From positions 1 to 64,000 of the forward strand of contig NZ_FZOR01000003.1 in assembly GCF_900188445.1 (NCBI RefSeq): a stretch of 64,000 bases of DNA. Direction: 5' to 3'. The DNA is from Actinomadura meyerae. GTDB taxonomy: Bacteria > Actinomycetota > Actinomycetes > Streptosporangiales > Streptosporangiaceae. Below, piece by piece: positions 19,299 to 31,385 of this stretch (positions within the stretch are counted from its first letter, which is position 1; each line of letters starts with the position of its first letter). The notes below the pieces were generated by a model that was not told the DNA's origin, ran no database searches, and worked only from the letters and a program-made list of their open reading frames with translations. The position numbers and the translations under genes are program-made.

Positions 19299-19777
19299 GA
19301 TGACGGGGGCCCGGAACGGCCGTCCTCGTCGTCGGCGTCCTCGTCGAGGTCCTCCTCGGCCGCGGGCTCCCGGTACGGGTTCGCCTCACCGGCCGGGGAC
19401 GCGCCCTGCGCGGCGCGCGCCACCTCGGCGTCCCGGGCGCGGGCCTTGGCGAGCAGGTCGTCGATGTGCGCCGCGTTCTCCATCAGGGAGTCCATGACGA
19501 AGGTGATGCTGGGCGTGTGCCGCACGCCCGTCTTCCTGCCCACCTCCGACCTGATGACGCCCTTGGCGCTCTCCAGCGCGGCGGCCGTCTCGGCGCGCTC
19601 GCCGTCCGACCCGTACACCGTGTAGTAGACGGTCGCGTCGCGCAGGTCGTTGGTGATGCGGGTGTCCGTCACGGTCACGAAGCCGAGCCGCGGATCCTTG
19701 ATCCGCCTCTCCAGCATCTCGGCCACGATCTGCTGGATGCGGTCGGCGAGCTTGCGCGCCCGAGCTGCGTCCACCAT
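19295..19777 (-). CDS. rbfA: ribosome-binding factor A
   Basis: A 160-residue RbfA, a cold-shock 30S maturation factor with a KH-like fold. Family segments include RKLADRIQQIVAEMLERRIKD, LGFVTVTDTRITNDLRDATV, and VRHTPSITFVMDSLMENAAH. After residue 125 comes an acidic low-complexity tail (EEDLDEDADDEDG), common in actinobacterial members. Its start is preceded by a 200-bp spacer with two hairpins, and its stop overlaps nrnA. Confidence 0.96.
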   Translation of the reverse strand: MVDAARARKLADRIQQIVAEMLERRIKDPRLGFVTVTDTRITNDLRDATVYYTVYGSDGERAETAAALESAKGVIRSEVGRKTGVRHTPSITFVMDSLMENAAHIDDLLAKARARDAEVARAAQGASPAGEANPYREPAAEEDLDEDADDEDGRSGPPSS

Positions 19778-19842
19778 GATCGCACTCCCTTTCTATGGTC
19801 TGCCGACCCCGCTGTGGTCCGGCGCCGGCGCCGGAGTTCCAT

Positions 19843-19918
19843 TGTGGGGCCACCCCCACACTCCCCCGCCGCCGAACCCCAGTGCAGTCGGGCTCATTTG
19901 TGGGGGACGACCCCCACA
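19843..19918. repeat. two copies of a TGTGGGG(G)-type hairpin repeat
   Basis: Copy A has stem TGTGGGG (19843-19849) and CCCCACA (19854-19860). Copy B has stem TGTGGGGG (19899-19906), loop ACGA and CCCCCACA (19911-19918). Each is followed by a C-rich tract and a CCGAAC run. They lie between the DUF503 stop and the rbfA start. They look like members of a small dispersed palindromic repeat family, and could also act as a terminator or 5'-leader structure for rbfA. Confidence 0.65.
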
Positions 19919-19979
19919 CCCCCGAACGGGAGACTGAGCGTCGTCCTCCACTCCGCTGGCGCTCCGTTCCGGACGCCGT

Positions 19980-20276
19980 TCAGTCTTCGTCGTGGAAGAT
20001 CCGCTGGCGGGCGGACAGCAGTTCGATCTCCGGCCGTCCGGCCACCAGGCGTTCGCACTGGTCGAGCACCTGGGTGCAGTTCGCGGCGGTGCCCGAGACC
20101 ACCGCCACCCCGATCTCCGCCCTGCGGTGCAGGTCGTTGCCGCCGGTCTCGGCGACGGCCACCGCCGGGAAGTGCTTGTGCACCTCGGCGATGATGGGCC
20201 GGACGACGGACCGCTTCTGCTTCAGCGAGCGGACGTCCCCCAGCAGCAGGTCGAGCGTCAGCGCACCCACGTACAC
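19980..20276 (-). CDS. DUF503 (YlxP-like) protein
   Basis: A 98-residue DUF503 family protein, normal length, starting VYVGALTLDLLLGDVRSLKQ and ending with the usual charged tail. Proteins of this family sit between infB and rbfA in many Gram-positive bacteria (YlxP) and are suspected ribosome-biogenesis helpers; the mechanism is unknown. GTG 20276 fits the family start, and an in-frame GTG at 20288 would add four residues. The infB-DUF503-rbfA order here is the standard one. Confidence 0.9.
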   Translation of the reverse strand: MYVGALTLDLLLGDVRSLKQKRSVVRPIIAEVHKHFPAVAVAETGGNDLHRRAEIGVAVVSGTAANCTQVLDQCERLVAGRPEIELLSARQRIFHDED

Positions 20277-20376
20277 CTGGTCGATCACCTCGGGATCTGT
20301 CTGGTTGGAACGACGGGGATCACCCGCCGGGTTCCCGGCCCGCGCCGCCGGGCGGGCGGACGGGGCCGGACATGAC

Positions 20377-20408
20377 GGACGCCAGGCTAGAAGATCCGCC
20401 TGGCGTCC
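20377..20408 (-). terminator. hairpin downstream of infB
   Basis: An 11-bp perfect stem GGACGCCAGGC / GCCTGGCGTCC with a 10-base loop, located 92 bp after the infB stop on the minus strand and upstream of DUF503. No long T-run follows, so it is an intrinsic-like or pausing hairpin rather than a textbook terminator. It implies that DUF503 may have its own promoter. Confidence 0.6.
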
Positions 20409-20499
20409 TGTCATCCGATTTAACGATCATCGGCGACGAGCCGGCCGCCCGCCCGGCCCGCGCCCGGAGGGCGGGGCCGCGCGGGCGGGCCGCCGGGCC

Positions 20500-23472
<2,973 letters not shown>

Positions 23473-23580
23473 TGCACTCCCTACTCGGTCCGGGGGTGCG
23501 GCCTCCGGACCGTCGCTAACTTGCCGTACTCATCGCGGCGTGCTCATCGAGCGCTCATAGCAATCTCGACCTGCTTCCGA

Positions 23581-23922
23581 CTAGACGTCGCTTTCACTTC
23601 GGCCATCCTGCTGCCGCGCGGCGTGCGCCGCAAGCCGTGCCCGCAGCACATCAGTGCCGAGCGGACCCGGCAGGCGGAACGCCCGCGGGAACGCCCGACG
23701 CCGCTCTGCGAGCTCGAGACACTCCAGGTCGGGGTGCAGATGCGCACCCCGTCCCGGCAGCCGCCCACGAGGGTCGGGGACGATGACGCCCTCGACCACC
23801 ACCAGGCGCAGCAGGCCGGACTTGGCCGTGCGAACCCGGCAGCCCACACACGTGCGAACAGGGGCCGCCCGGCCACGCTTCATGAGTCTACCGCGCCGAG
23901 GCGTCCGCGGGGCCTGTCGCAT
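23581..23922 (-). CDS. rnpM: YlxR family RNase P modulator
   Basis: A 113-residue YlxR protein, the family renamed RnpM after the Bacillus protein was shown to bind and modulate RNase P. The signature [22 protein letters not shown] is followed by [19 protein letters not shown] and [13 protein letters not shown]. Two starts are possible. ATG 23922 has AGGAG at correct spacing and overlaps nusA by 35 bp, and is used here. ATG 23883 would start four bases after the nusA stop without a clear Shine-Dalgarno. It lies between nusA and infB as usual. Confidence 0.9.
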   Translation of the reverse strand: MRQAPRTPRRGRLMKRGRAAPVRTCVGCRVRTAKSGLLRLVVVEGVIVPDPRGRLPGRGAHLHPDLECLELAERRRAFPRAFRLPGPLGTDVLRARLAAHAARQQDGRSESDV

Positions 23923-24949
23923 GCTCTCCTGACGTAGAAGATCCGGTTTGGCCGGGCTCGGCGGACTCCGCGGGGGGCCGCACCGGCTCGGTGTCGGACC
24001 GGATGTCGATCCGCCAGCCGGTCAGCCGGGCCGCGAGCCGCGCGTTCTGCCCCTCCTTGCCGATGGCGAGGGACAGCTGGTAGTCGGGGACGATCACCCG
24101 GGCGACCCGGGCGTCGGGGTCGACGACCTCGACATGGGAAACCCGCGCGGGCGACAGCGCATTCCCGACGAGCTCGGCGGGGTCGTCCGACCAGTCGACG
24201 ATGTCGATCTTCTCGCCGTGCAGCTCGGCCATCACGTTGCGGACCCGGCCGCCGAGCGGGCCGATGCAGGCGCCCTTGGCGTTCACGCCGGACTTGCGCG
24301 AGCGCACCGCGATCTTGGTGCGGTGGCCGGCCTCGCGGGCGATCGCGGCGATCTCCACGGTGCCGTCGGCGATCTCCGGGACCTCCAGCGCGAACAGCTT
24401 GCGGACGAGGTTCGGGTGCGTGCGCGACAGCTGCACCGACGGGCCCCGGTGGCCCTTGCGGACCTGCACCACGTAGGCGCGCAGCCGCTCGCCGTGCTCG
24501 TAGCGCTCGCCGGGCACCTGCTCCTGCGGGGGCAGGACGGCCTCGATCCGGCCGAGGTCGACCAGCACGTTCCGCGGGTCCTTGCCCTGCTGGATGATGC
24601 CGCTGACGATGTCGCCCTCGCGGCCGGCGTACTCGCCGAAGGTCAGCTCGTCCTCGGCGTCGCGCAGCCGCTGCAGGATCACCTGCTTGGCCGTGGTCGC
24701 CGCGATGCGGCCGAAACCGGTCGGGGTGTCGTCGTACTCGAGGAGGTCGTTGCCCTCCTCGTCGGTCTCGGTCGCCCAGACGGTCACGTGCCCGCTCTGC
24801 CGGTCCAGCTCGACGCGCGCCTTCGGCGCCGCGCCCTCCGTCCGGTGGTAGGCGATCAGCAGGGCGTCTTCGATGGCCTTGACGGCCACGTCGAGCGAGA
24901 TGTCCTTCTCGCTCTCCAGGCCCCGCAGGGCGGTCATGTCGATGTCCAC
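23888..24949 (-). CDS. nusA: transcription termination/antitermination factor NusA
   Basis: A 353-residue NusA, of the short actinobacterial type without C-terminal acidic repeats. The N-terminal RNA-polymerase-binding domain covers residues 1-110. The S1 domain follows ([18 protein letters not shown]). Two KH domains carry [20 protein letters not shown] and [19 protein letters not shown]. It modulates pausing, termination and antitermination, notably of rRNA operons. The GTG start has GGGGGAA upstream. It lies 13 bp after rimP. Confidence 0.97.
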   Translation of the reverse strand: MDIDMTALRGLESEKDISLDVAVKAIEDALLIAYHRTEGAAPKARVELDRQSGHVTVWATETDEEGNDLLEYDDTPTGFGRIAATTAKQVILQRLRDAEDELTFGEYAGREGDIVSGIIQQGKDPRNVLVDLGRIEAVLPPQEQVPGERYEHGERLRAYVVQVRKGHRGPSVQLSRTHPNLVRKLFALEVPEIADGTVEIAAIAREAGHRTKIAVRSRKSGVNAKGACIGPLGGRVRNVMAELHGEKIDIVDWSDDPAELVGNALSPARVSHVEVVDPDARVARVIVPDYQLSLAIGKEGQNARLAARLTGWRIDIRSDTEPVRPPAESAEPGQTGSSTSGEHATGPADASAR

Positions 24950-24962
24950 GAGGTTCCCCCCT

Positions 24963-25574
24963 CTAGTCCGGCTCAGCCGGAGAACGCTTATCGTCGGCCG
25001 TCCGCTCCAGGGGCTTGAACTCCACCTGGACCCGGCCGCGCCCCAGCTCGTCGAGGCCGAACCTGCGCCGCGCGGTCTGCGTCCCGGCTCCCTTGCCGCG
25101 CCGCTTCTGGACGACGTCGATCTCGACGCCGCCGTCGTCGGCCGCGACCACGCGGCCCTCGACCTGGCCGCCCTCGGCCAGCGGAGCGACGACCAGCCGG
25201 CCGACGGCGCGGCGCCAGTGCCTCGGCTCGGTGAGGGGTCGGTCGACGCCGGGCGAGGTCACCTCCAGCACGTAGGGCGAGGTCCCCATCACGTCGGACT
25301 CGTCGAGCAGCCGGGACGCGGCCTCGCTCACCCGGGCGACGGCGTCGAGGTCGACCCCGTCGTCGCCGTCCACCACGATCTTCACGAGCCGGCGGCGCCC
25401 GGCCGGGCGCACGTCGACCTCCTCCAGGTCGAGGCCCGCCTCTTCGACGGCGGGCGCGACCAGCCGGGTCAGCCGGGCGATGGCGGTGTCGCGCGTGGGG
25501 CGCCCGGAGGCGTCGGCGCGCCTGCCGGGGCCGCGCCCGCCCTGAGCGCGGCCACCGCTGGACTCGACGCTCAT
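24963..25574 (-). CDS. rimP: ribosome maturation factor RimP
   Basis: A 203-residue RimP needed for 30S assembly. The N-terminal alpha-beta domain starts at [21 protein letters not shown] and includes [18 protein letters not shown] and the conserved [18 protein letters not shown]. The C-terminal SH3-like domain covers about residues 125-190. The first 30 residues are Gly/Arg-rich and unstructured. ATG 25574 is preceded by GAGGAGGG at good spacing. It is the first gene of the nusA-infB operon, divergent from the ferritin-like gene at 25808. Confidence 0.95.
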   Translation of the reverse strand: MSVESSGGRAQGGRGPGRRADASGRPTRDTAIARLTRLVAPAVEEAGLDLEEVDVRPAGRRRLVKIVVDGDDGVDLDAVARVSEAASRLLDESDVMGTSPYVLEVTSPGVDRPLTEPRHWRRAVGRLVVAPLAEGGQVEGRVVAADDGGVEIDVVQKRRGKGAGTQTARRRFGLDELGRGRVQVEFKPLERTADDKRSPAEPD

Positions 25575-25807
25575 GGGCCCTCCTCGTGTTCCCTCTGTTG
25601 TCACGCCTGCGATCGCGGATGCCGCCGTAAGTCCGTCGACATCTCAAGGGTATCGACAGCGGAGGACCGCGTCGGTCTTTCCGGAGGCTCACCGGCGCGG
25701 CGGATATGGAATGCTTGAGCTGGCCCGATGGACGTGTCCGGGGAGCGTGACCGCAACCGCGACCGCGGCGGGCCGCCACCACCACGCCACCGGGTGAGGA
25801 GACTCCC

Positions 25808-26845
25808 TTGCCGAACGCCCTGCCGCGCTCGCCCGAGGGGACGTTCCCGCCCGCGGCGGCGATGTCGCGGCGCGCCCTGCTGCGGCGGGGGGCCGTGCTG
25901 GGCGCGGCGATCGGCGGCGGCGCGCTGCTGCTGCCGTGGCTGGCGGGCTGTGCCGCGGAGTCGTCGGCGTCGTCCCCGGCCGGGCGTACCGACGTCGCGG
26001 TGCTGGTCGCCGCGATGGCGTCCGAGCAGCACCTGATCGCGGCCTACGAGGCGGTGCGGTCCGCGGGCGCCGCGCCGGCGGACCGGCTCGAACCGGCCCT
26101 CGCGCACCACCGCCGGCACCTCGAGGTGCTCCGGCGGCACTACGTGCCCGGTTCGGGCGACAGGGCGGACGAGGGCGGCGCCATGCCGTCCGCCGGTCCC
26201 GCTCCCCCGGTCCCGGCGGGCGCCGCGCGAGCGCTCGCCTTCCTGCGCGACGCCGAGGTGGACGCGGCGAGCGCGCGGACGGCCGATGCCGCCAAGGCGG
26301 GCCCGGCGCTGGCGCAGCTGGTCGCGAGCATCGGCGCGTGCGAAGCGGGCCATGCCAGGACGGTCGAAGGGGAGGTTCCGGCCGTCCGCTCGACGTCCGG
26401 CGCGGAGGCCGTCCGGACGGCGCTGTCCGCCGAGCACGCGGCCGTGTACGGGTACGGGGTGCTCGGCGCCCGGCTGCGCGGGACGCTGCGGCAGACCGCG
26501 AAGGACATGTGGAACGACCACCGGGCGCAGCGGGACGAACTGGTGTCGATTTTGTCCGGCGATCCCGATCCGGCGGCGGCCGCGTACCGGCTGCCCGTCC
26601 AGGTCACCGACGCCCGCAGCGCCGCCCGGCTCGCCTCGGCGCTGGAGGACGGCCTCGCCGCCGCCTACGTCGGCCTCGCCGGCCTCTCCGCCCCCGACCT
26701 GCGGGCGTTCGCCGCCGACAGCGCGCAGCGGGCGATGGCGCGGTCGGCCCGCTGGCGCGCGCGGGCGGGCGCCGCTCCGCCGGCGGAGGCGTTCCCCGGG
26801 CTGCCGCCGGCGGCCCTCGCGCCCCGCCCCGAACCGGGTGAGTGA
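25808..26845 (+). CDS. Tat-exported lipoprotein with ferritin-like (DUF4439) domain
   Basis: A protein of about 345 residues. A twin-arginine signal (SRRALLRRG, residues 20-28) leads into a hydrophobic stretch and the lipobox LAGC (Cys48), so a Tat-exported lipoprotein is likely. The middle region (60-180) is a helical bundle with His-rich helices (LAHHRRHLEVLRRHY). Residues about 200-330 match the DUF4439 ferritin-like domain (LSAEHAAVYGYGVLGARL). Function is unknown; metal binding is possible. The TTG 25808 start is supported by GAGGAG upstream. An internal ATG at 25862 would begin right at the twin-arginine motif. Confidence 0.8.
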   Translation: MPNALPRSPEGTFPPAAAMSRRALLRRGAVLGAAIGGGALLLPWLAGCAAESSASSPAGRTDVAVLVAAMASEQHLIAAYEAVRSAGAAPADRLEPALAHHRRHLEVLRRHYVPGSGDRADEGGAMPSAGPAPPVPAGAARALAFLRDAEVDAASARTADAAKAGPALAQLVASIGACEAGHARTVEGEVPAVRSTSGAEAVRTALSAEHAAVYGYGVLGARLRGTLRQTAKDMWNDHRAQRDELVSILSGDPDPAAAAYRLPVQVTDARSAARLASALEDGLAAAYVGLAGLSAPDLRAFAADSAQRAMARSARWRARAGAAPPAEAFPGLPPAALAPRPEPGE

Positions 26846-26925
26846 TCTTGCGCACGGCGGGAACGAAGCGCGGCACCGATCGCGTTGATCCCGCTGCAGG
26901 GACGACTCGGGGGAGGAGCCCAGAC

Positions 26926-27312
26926 GTGACCACCACTCCGCGGGAGGGCGGGCGGACCGCCCTCGACGAGCTGCGGGACACCTACCGCGAACAGCTCGAC
27001 CGGCTCGCGGCCGAGCGCGACGCCGCGCGGCGCCAGGCACGCATCGCCCAGGCGCAGGCGGACGTGGCGCGGGCCGATCTCGCGAGCCTGAAGGCCCGGG
27101 TGCAGGAGCTGCTGACCGCGGCCGCGCGGCACCTTCCGGACCTGCCCGCGGCCGAGGGCCCGGACGAGAGCGCGCGGGCGCTGCCCGCCGCTGAGGAGCC
27201 GGGCGATGCCGCACGGGCGGGAGCGGACGAAACCGCACGGGCGCTGCCAGCCGCTCCGGACGGCACCGCCGACGACCCCGCGCGGGAGGAACGTCCCGCG
27301 CGGGCGGCCTGA
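26926..27312 (+). CDS. small coiled-coil protein with Ala-rich repeats
   Basis: A 128-residue protein that I do not recognise. Residues 10-65 form a long predicted coiled coil (LRDTYREQLDRLAAERDAARRQARIAQ). The remainder is low-complexity with three imperfect repeats around ARALPAA. The GTG at 26926 has GGGAGGAG seven bases upstream, and earlier in-frame codons lack such a signal. It follows the ferritin-like lipoprotein by 80 bp in the same direction. There are no membrane segments. Possibly a scaffold or DNA/cell-wall-associated protein, but this is not inferable. Confidence 0.65.
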   Translation: MTTTPREGGRTALDELRDTYREQLDRLAAERDAARRQARIAQAQADVARADLASLKARVQELLTAAARHLPDLPAAEGPDESARALPAAEEPGDAARAGADETARALPAAPDGTADDPAREERPARAA

Positions 27313-27402
27313 CCGGCGGGAGCGACCCGCAAGGGCGGTGCGGAGACCGCCGGGGCGTCGTCCGGGCGGTCTCCGCTCCGACCTTCCAATAGGGTTCTGC
27401 GA

Positions 27403-28461
27403 ATGACCGCGTACGGCCTCCTCGTCACCCCTTCGCACAACCGCGTCTACGCCCAGGCCGCCGCCGACCTGCTGAAGGCGGAGCTGACCGTGTTCAGCGA
27501 GCGGGCCCTGGACGGGCGCCTGAGCGACATCCGTGAGACGGCCATGGGCGGCGTCCCCTACATCACGTTCTCCGCCGACGAGCTGACGGAGCGGGACGTC
27601 CGCCTGCTGTCGAACCTGTCGGGGCTCTACGCGCTGTTCCAGATCGAGGGCGAGCTGCTCCGGCCGGTCACGCTCCAGCCCCTCGACCTGTTCGGCAGCG
27701 ATCTGCTGACCATCCAGAAGTACTCCGGCAAGACGAACGAGTACTTCACCAAGCTGCTGCTGAACGTCACCGCGATGGCGATGGACTCGCCCATGGACCT
27801 GGTGGACGGCCGCCCCCGCGTCCTGGACCCCATGTGCGGTCGGGGCACCACCCTCAACCAGGCCATGATGTACGGGTTCGACGCCGCCGGCATCGACATC
27901 GACGGCAAGGACTTCGACGCCTACGCGGCCTTCATCAAGACCTGGCTGAAGAACAACCGGGTCAAGCACCAGGCCGAGACGGCCGGCATCCGGCGGGAGA
28001 AGGCCGTCCTCGGGCGCCGCCTCCACGTGACGCTGGGGGCGTCCAAGGAGCGCTACAAGAGCGGCGAGACGATGGAGATCACCGTCGTGAACGCCGACTC
28101 GGTGGGCGCGGGCAAGTTCTTCCGGCCCGCCTCGTTCGACCTGATCGTCACCGACGCCCCGTACGGCGTCCAGCACGGCAGCAGGGCCAAAGGCGCGCAG
28201 CCGGGCCGCAAGGGGAAGCCGCAGCTGTCGCGCAGCCCGGTCGACCTGCTGGCGGCGGCCGTCCCCGAGTGGGCGCGGCTGCTGCGCCCCGGCGGCGCCA
28301 TCGGGATCTCCTGGAACACCTTCGTCGGCCGCCGCGAGCAGCTCGCCGAGATCCTGCGGGGCGCCGGCCTGGACGTCCAGGACTCCGACGCCTACCGGAG
28401 CTTCCGCCACCGCGTGGACCAGGCCATCAGCCGCGACCTGATCGTCGCCCGCCGCCCCTGA
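27403..28461 (+). CDS. TRM11/TrmG10-like class I methyltransferase
   Basis: A 352-residue Rossmann-fold methyltransferase. The SAM-binding motif I is LDPMCGRGTTLNQAMMYG (around residue 140), followed by AAGIDIDGKDFDAY. The catalytic motif IV is TDAPYGVQH (residues 250-258), the N/D-P-P-Y-type motif found in N2-guanine tRNA and N6-adenine methyltransferases. Residues 1-120 form a separate N-terminal domain that could be THUMP-like but is not clearly so. The best guess is an RNA guanine-N2 methyltransferase of the TRM11/TrmG10 group; a DNA target is not excluded. It stands alone. Confidence 0.75.
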   Translation: MTAYGLLVTPSHNRVYAQAAADLLKAELTVFSERALDGRLSDIRETAMGGVPYITFSADELTERDVRLLSNLSGLYALFQIEGELLRPVTLQPLDLFGSDLLTIQKYSGKTNEYFTKLLLNVTAMAMDSPMDLVDGRPRVLDPMCGRGTTLNQAMMYGFDAAGIDIDGKDFDAYAAFIKTWLKNNRVKHQAETAGIRREKAVLGRRLHVTLGASKERYKSGETMEITVVNADSVGAGKFFRPASFDLIVTDAPYGVQHGSRAKGAQPGRKGKPQLSRSPVDLLAAAVPEWARLLRPGGAIGISWNTFVGRREQLAEILRGAGLDVQDSDAYRSFRHRVDQAISRDLIVARRP

Positions 28462-28503
28462 CCGGCACCGCCGGTTCAGCCGGCGCTCCGGTGCTCGCGC
28501 CGG

Positions 28504-29202
28504 TCAGGAGTACCAGCGCTCCACGTGCGGGAGCAGCTCGTCGAGGGTGTGGATGAGGGCGTCGGGGGGTGTGAGGCCGGGGCGCTCGAAGGCGTGGGTG
28601 GTCTGGTGCCGGATCTGGACGGCGCGCAGGCCGGCCGACTTGGCGCCGTGGATGTCGTCGTAGGGGCGGTCGCCGACGAAGACGCAGGAGGCGGGGTCGG
28701 TGGCGCCGACGGCGTCCATGGCGGCGCGGAACGCCTCGGCGTGCGGTTTCGTCCAGGGGATCTCGCTGGAGTAGACCGCGCCGTCGAGCAGGCCGAGGAC
28801 GTCGTCGCGGGCGAAGACGCGCTCGTGCCACTCGCGGCTCCAGATGGTGTTGGACAGGACGCCGATCTTGATGCCGCGCTCGCGGAGGGCGTGGAAGAGG
28901 CCGGGGACGGCGGGGTCGGTGTGGGTGTGCGGGGTCCAGGTCTCGAAGTGCGCGGCGAGGAGGTCCTCGGTGGGCTCCACCCCGGCCATCTCGAACGCCT
29001 CGGCGAGCGTGGCGCTGCGGTGCTCCTCGGTGCCGCGCCGCCACAGCTCAAGCTCGGCCCCGGCGAGCGCGGCGGCGGCCTTCTCGACGTCGTCCGGCGG
29101 CAGGTGGGCGGAGCAGATCGCGCGCCACATGTCGGTGAGGTCGAGATCGTGCCACGGGGTCAGCGTGCCGCCCCAGTCGAAGATCACTGCTTGTACGCCC
29201 AT
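28504..29202 (-). CDS. HAD family hydrolase
   Basis: A 232-residue haloacid-dehalogenase superfamily phosphatase. Motif I is VIFDWGGTLTPW near the N-terminus (nucleophile Asp). Motif II is the Ser of IGVLSNTIWS, the motif III Lys sits near PWTKPHAEAFRAAM, and motif IV is CVFVGDRPYDDIHGAKSAGL. The alpha-helical cap lies between motifs I and II. The substrate is unknown. Convergent with the methyltransferase, divergent from the secreted protein. Confidence 0.88.
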   Translation of the reverse strand: MGVQAVIFDWGGTLTPWHDLDLTDMWRAICSAHLPPDDVEKAAAALAGAELELWRRGTEEHRSATLAEAFEMAGVEPTEDLLAAHFETWTPHTHTDPAVPGLFHALRERGIKIGVLSNTIWSREWHERVFARDDVLGLLDGAVYSSEIPWTKPHAEAFRAAMDAVGATDPASCVFVGDRPYDDIHGAKSAGLRAVQIRHQTTHAFERPGLTPPDALIHTLDELLPHVERWYS

Positions 29203-29305
29203 GACCGGATGGTAACCATCCGGGCGCGATCGACGATCACCGTTTACGCTGTGGATCACCCGGAGGGCGCGACCGGGCCGCCGACGTCCCGTCTTGGAGC
29301 CCGCC

Positions 29306-30853
29306 ATGCGCAGACCCCTCATCGCCGCCCTCCTGGCCGCGGGCCTCGCCGCGGCCCTCGCGGCCCCCGCGGCGGCCGACCCGGTCCCGGAGGGGCCCGG
29401 ACGGGGCTTCGTCCCGGCGTACGAGGGCGGGCCGGCGACGCCGCGGCCGCTCGCCGGGCGGCCTGTTCCGGCCAACCCGCACCAGGGCCCGGTGGGGACG
29501 TCGTCGATGCACGCCGACAGCTACGCGTCCGACGCCTACCCGTTCCCCGGTCCGCTCGGGCGCGATCCCGAGGTGCTGAACGAGGCGAAGGGCGGCGGCC
29601 TGCCGGGGCTGTGCTCGACGGTGACGTTCGCGCGCCGGACGGGCCTGATCGTCGCGCAGTGCACGCGCGGGCAGAACTTCGTCCTGCGGCTGATCGACCC
29701 GAGGACGCTGAAGGACCTCGCGACCTACGACCTGCCGCCGAGGCCGTCGACCGTCCAGGCGGTGTTCTCGCTGAGCCTCGACAAGGTGCTCACCGACACC
29801 TCGGGCGGGGCGTACTACTACCTGGATCCGCAGGACCGGGCCGTCCTGGCCGACTCGGCGTTCCACCTGCGCCGGTTCGCGCACGGGAAGGGGCCGGACG
29901 GGAAATGGCGCTTCACGGTGACCGACGACTGGGACCTGAGCGGCCACCTGCCCCATGACTGCGCCACGTGGACGAATCCGTGGCCGAAGGGCGAGTGCGA
30001 CCCGATCACCGCGGTCGGGCCGGACTGGGGCGGCCTGATCTGGTGGATCACCCGGAACGGGCGGGTCGGCACGGTGGACCCGGAGTCGGGCACCGTCCGG
30101 ATGACGCGCCTGACCGGGGAGAGCATCCAGAACTCCTTCGCCGCCGCCGAGGACGGCGTCTCCATCGTCTCCGACCACGCGCTGTACCAGATGAGGGCGG
30201 ACGCGAGCGGCATGCCGGCGATCGTGTGGCGCCGTGCCTATGACAGAGGTACCGGACGCAAGCCCGGCCAGATCGACCAGGGCTCGGGGACGACTCCGAC
30301 GTTCTTCGGTGACGGCTATGTGGCCATCACCGACAACGCCGACGACCGCATGCACGTCATAGTCCGGCGCCGGGCCGACGGCGGGCTCGTCTGCCAGATC
30401 CCCGTGTTCGGCAGCGGTGCCGGCGCGACGGACAACTCCCTCATCGGCTACGGCGACAGCCTGTTCGTCGAGAACAACTACGGCTACCGGAACTTCTTCG
30501 AGCTCCCGGCGGGAGGGTCGTCCACGGGCGGGGTCAGCCGGGTGGACGTGAAGCCCGGAGGGAACGGCTGCGAGACCGTCTGGACGAGCCCCGAGCGCTC
30601 GCCTTCCACCGTGCCGAAGGTGTCGGTGCCGAACGGGCTGCTGTACCTGTACACGAAGGAGCCCCGGCGGGACCTCATCGACGCCTGGTACCTGACGGCG
30701 GTGGACGTCCACACGGGCAGGACGGTCTACAAGGTGCTCACGGGTACGGGCAAGTGGTTCGACAACAACTGGGCGCCCATCACGATCGGCCCGAACGGGA
30801 GCGCGTACATCGGCGTGATCGGCGGGCTCGTCGCCGTCCGCGACCGGGGATAG
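29306..30853 (+). CDS. secreted beta-propeller-like protein of unknown function
   Basis: A 515-residue exported protein. A Sec signal peptide (RRPLIAALLAAGLAAALAAP) ends around AAADP. The mature part has repeated short beta motifs around FVLRLIDPRTLKDLATYDLP, ITRNGRVGTVDPESGTVRM and TAVDVHTGRTVYKVLTG, which look like PQQ/YVTN-type propeller blades. I see no catalytic motif. Three Cys pairs may form disulphides. ATG 29306 follows TTGGAG; an upstream TTG at 29294 is unlikely. Expected to be extracellular or envelope-bound. Confidence 0.75.
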   Translation: MRRPLIAALLAAGLAAALAAPAAADPVPEGPGRGFVPAYEGGPATPRPLAGRPVPANPHQGPVGTSSMHADSYASDAYPFPGPLGRDPEVLNEAKGGGLPGLCSTVTFARRTGLIVAQCTRGQNFVLRLIDPRTLKDLATYDLPPRPSTVQAVFSLSLDKVLTDTSGGAYYYLDPQDRAVLADSAFHLRRFAHGKGPDGKWRFTVTDDWDLSGHLPHDCATWTNPWPKGECDPITAVGPDWGGLIWWITRNGRVGTVDPESGTVRMTRLTGESIQNSFAAAEDGVSIVSDHALYQMRADASGMPAIVWRRAYDRGTGRKPGQIDQGSGTTPTFFGDGYVAITDNADDRMHVIVRRRADGGLVCQIPVFGSGAGATDNSLIGYGDSLFVENNYGYRNFFELPAGGSSTGGVSRVDVKPGGNGCETVWTSPERSPSTVPKVSVPNGLLYLYTKEPRRDLIDAWYLTAVDVHTGRTVYKVLTGTGKWFDNNWAPITIGPNGSAYIGVIGGLVAVRDRG

Positions 30854-30911
30854 AGCGGTCCGCGACGGGGGGTAGGGCAGTCCGCGACCATGGGTAGGGC
30901 GGCCGGGGTCA
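30847..30911 (+). repeat. degenerate 22-bp tandem repeat at a gene end
   Basis: About three head-to-tail units of TAGRGCRGTCCGCGAC-type sequence with a period of 22 bp, the first overlapping the stop codon of the secreted-protein gene. Identity decays from the first to the third copy. It looks like a slippage expansion in the 3' untranslated region, not a CRISPR array (no spacers, too few units). Confidence 0.55.
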
Positions 30912-30980
30912 CGAGTAACGGCCCGGTCAGCGGGGATACCGGTTCGATCAGCAAGAAAGCAGACGAACCGGGAGGAATGG

Positions 30981-31250
30981 ATGAGGGCACGCAGGCCCGG
31001 TGAGACACGCGACTTCCGCGACGACATCGACGACATGGGCGACGACGATCAGGACGAGGAGATCGGCCTGACCGAGGAGTACGTCAACGACCCGCCCGAG
31101 GACCTGGTGATCGAGGAGCCCGAGCAGAGCCGGGACGGGCTCGGCATCACCGAGTACGAGCGGCAGACCGCGCGGGACGGCGACGACGAGCGCCCCCACC
31201 CGAACACCGCCGCCGAATCCGACGCCGTCAACCCGACGCGCCGGCCCTGA
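30981..31250 (+). CDS. small acidic hypothetical protein
   Basis: An 89-residue, very acidic, probably disordered protein (DDIDDMGDDDQDEEIG, then NDPPEDLVIEEPEQ). I do not recognise the family. The start is well supported by GGAGGA a few bases before the ATG. No membrane segment or motif is present. It lies alone between the secreted protein and the YbhN-type membrane protein. Similar small acidic proteins are common in actinomycetes and their roles are unknown. Confidence 0.65.
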   Translation: MRARRPGETRDFRDDIDDMGDDDQDEEIGLTEEYVNDPPEDLVIEEPEQSRDGLGITEYERQTARDGDDERPHPNTAAESDAVNPTRRP

Positions 31251-31385
31251 CCGCCCGTCCGCGGGGGCGCGGCCCGGTGACGCGTGTGGCAGGGGTCTCT
31301 TTGCGGTTCGTTTCCGGACCCAGGGGAATGTCATAGGCGCGCCATAGGTTGCGCTGTGCGGGCGAGCTTGCGAGGTGACCGGGAC

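Noticed and set aside
30847-30911. Possible CRISPR-like repeats
   Set aside because: Only about three degenerate 22-bp units without spacers; a tandem duplication.
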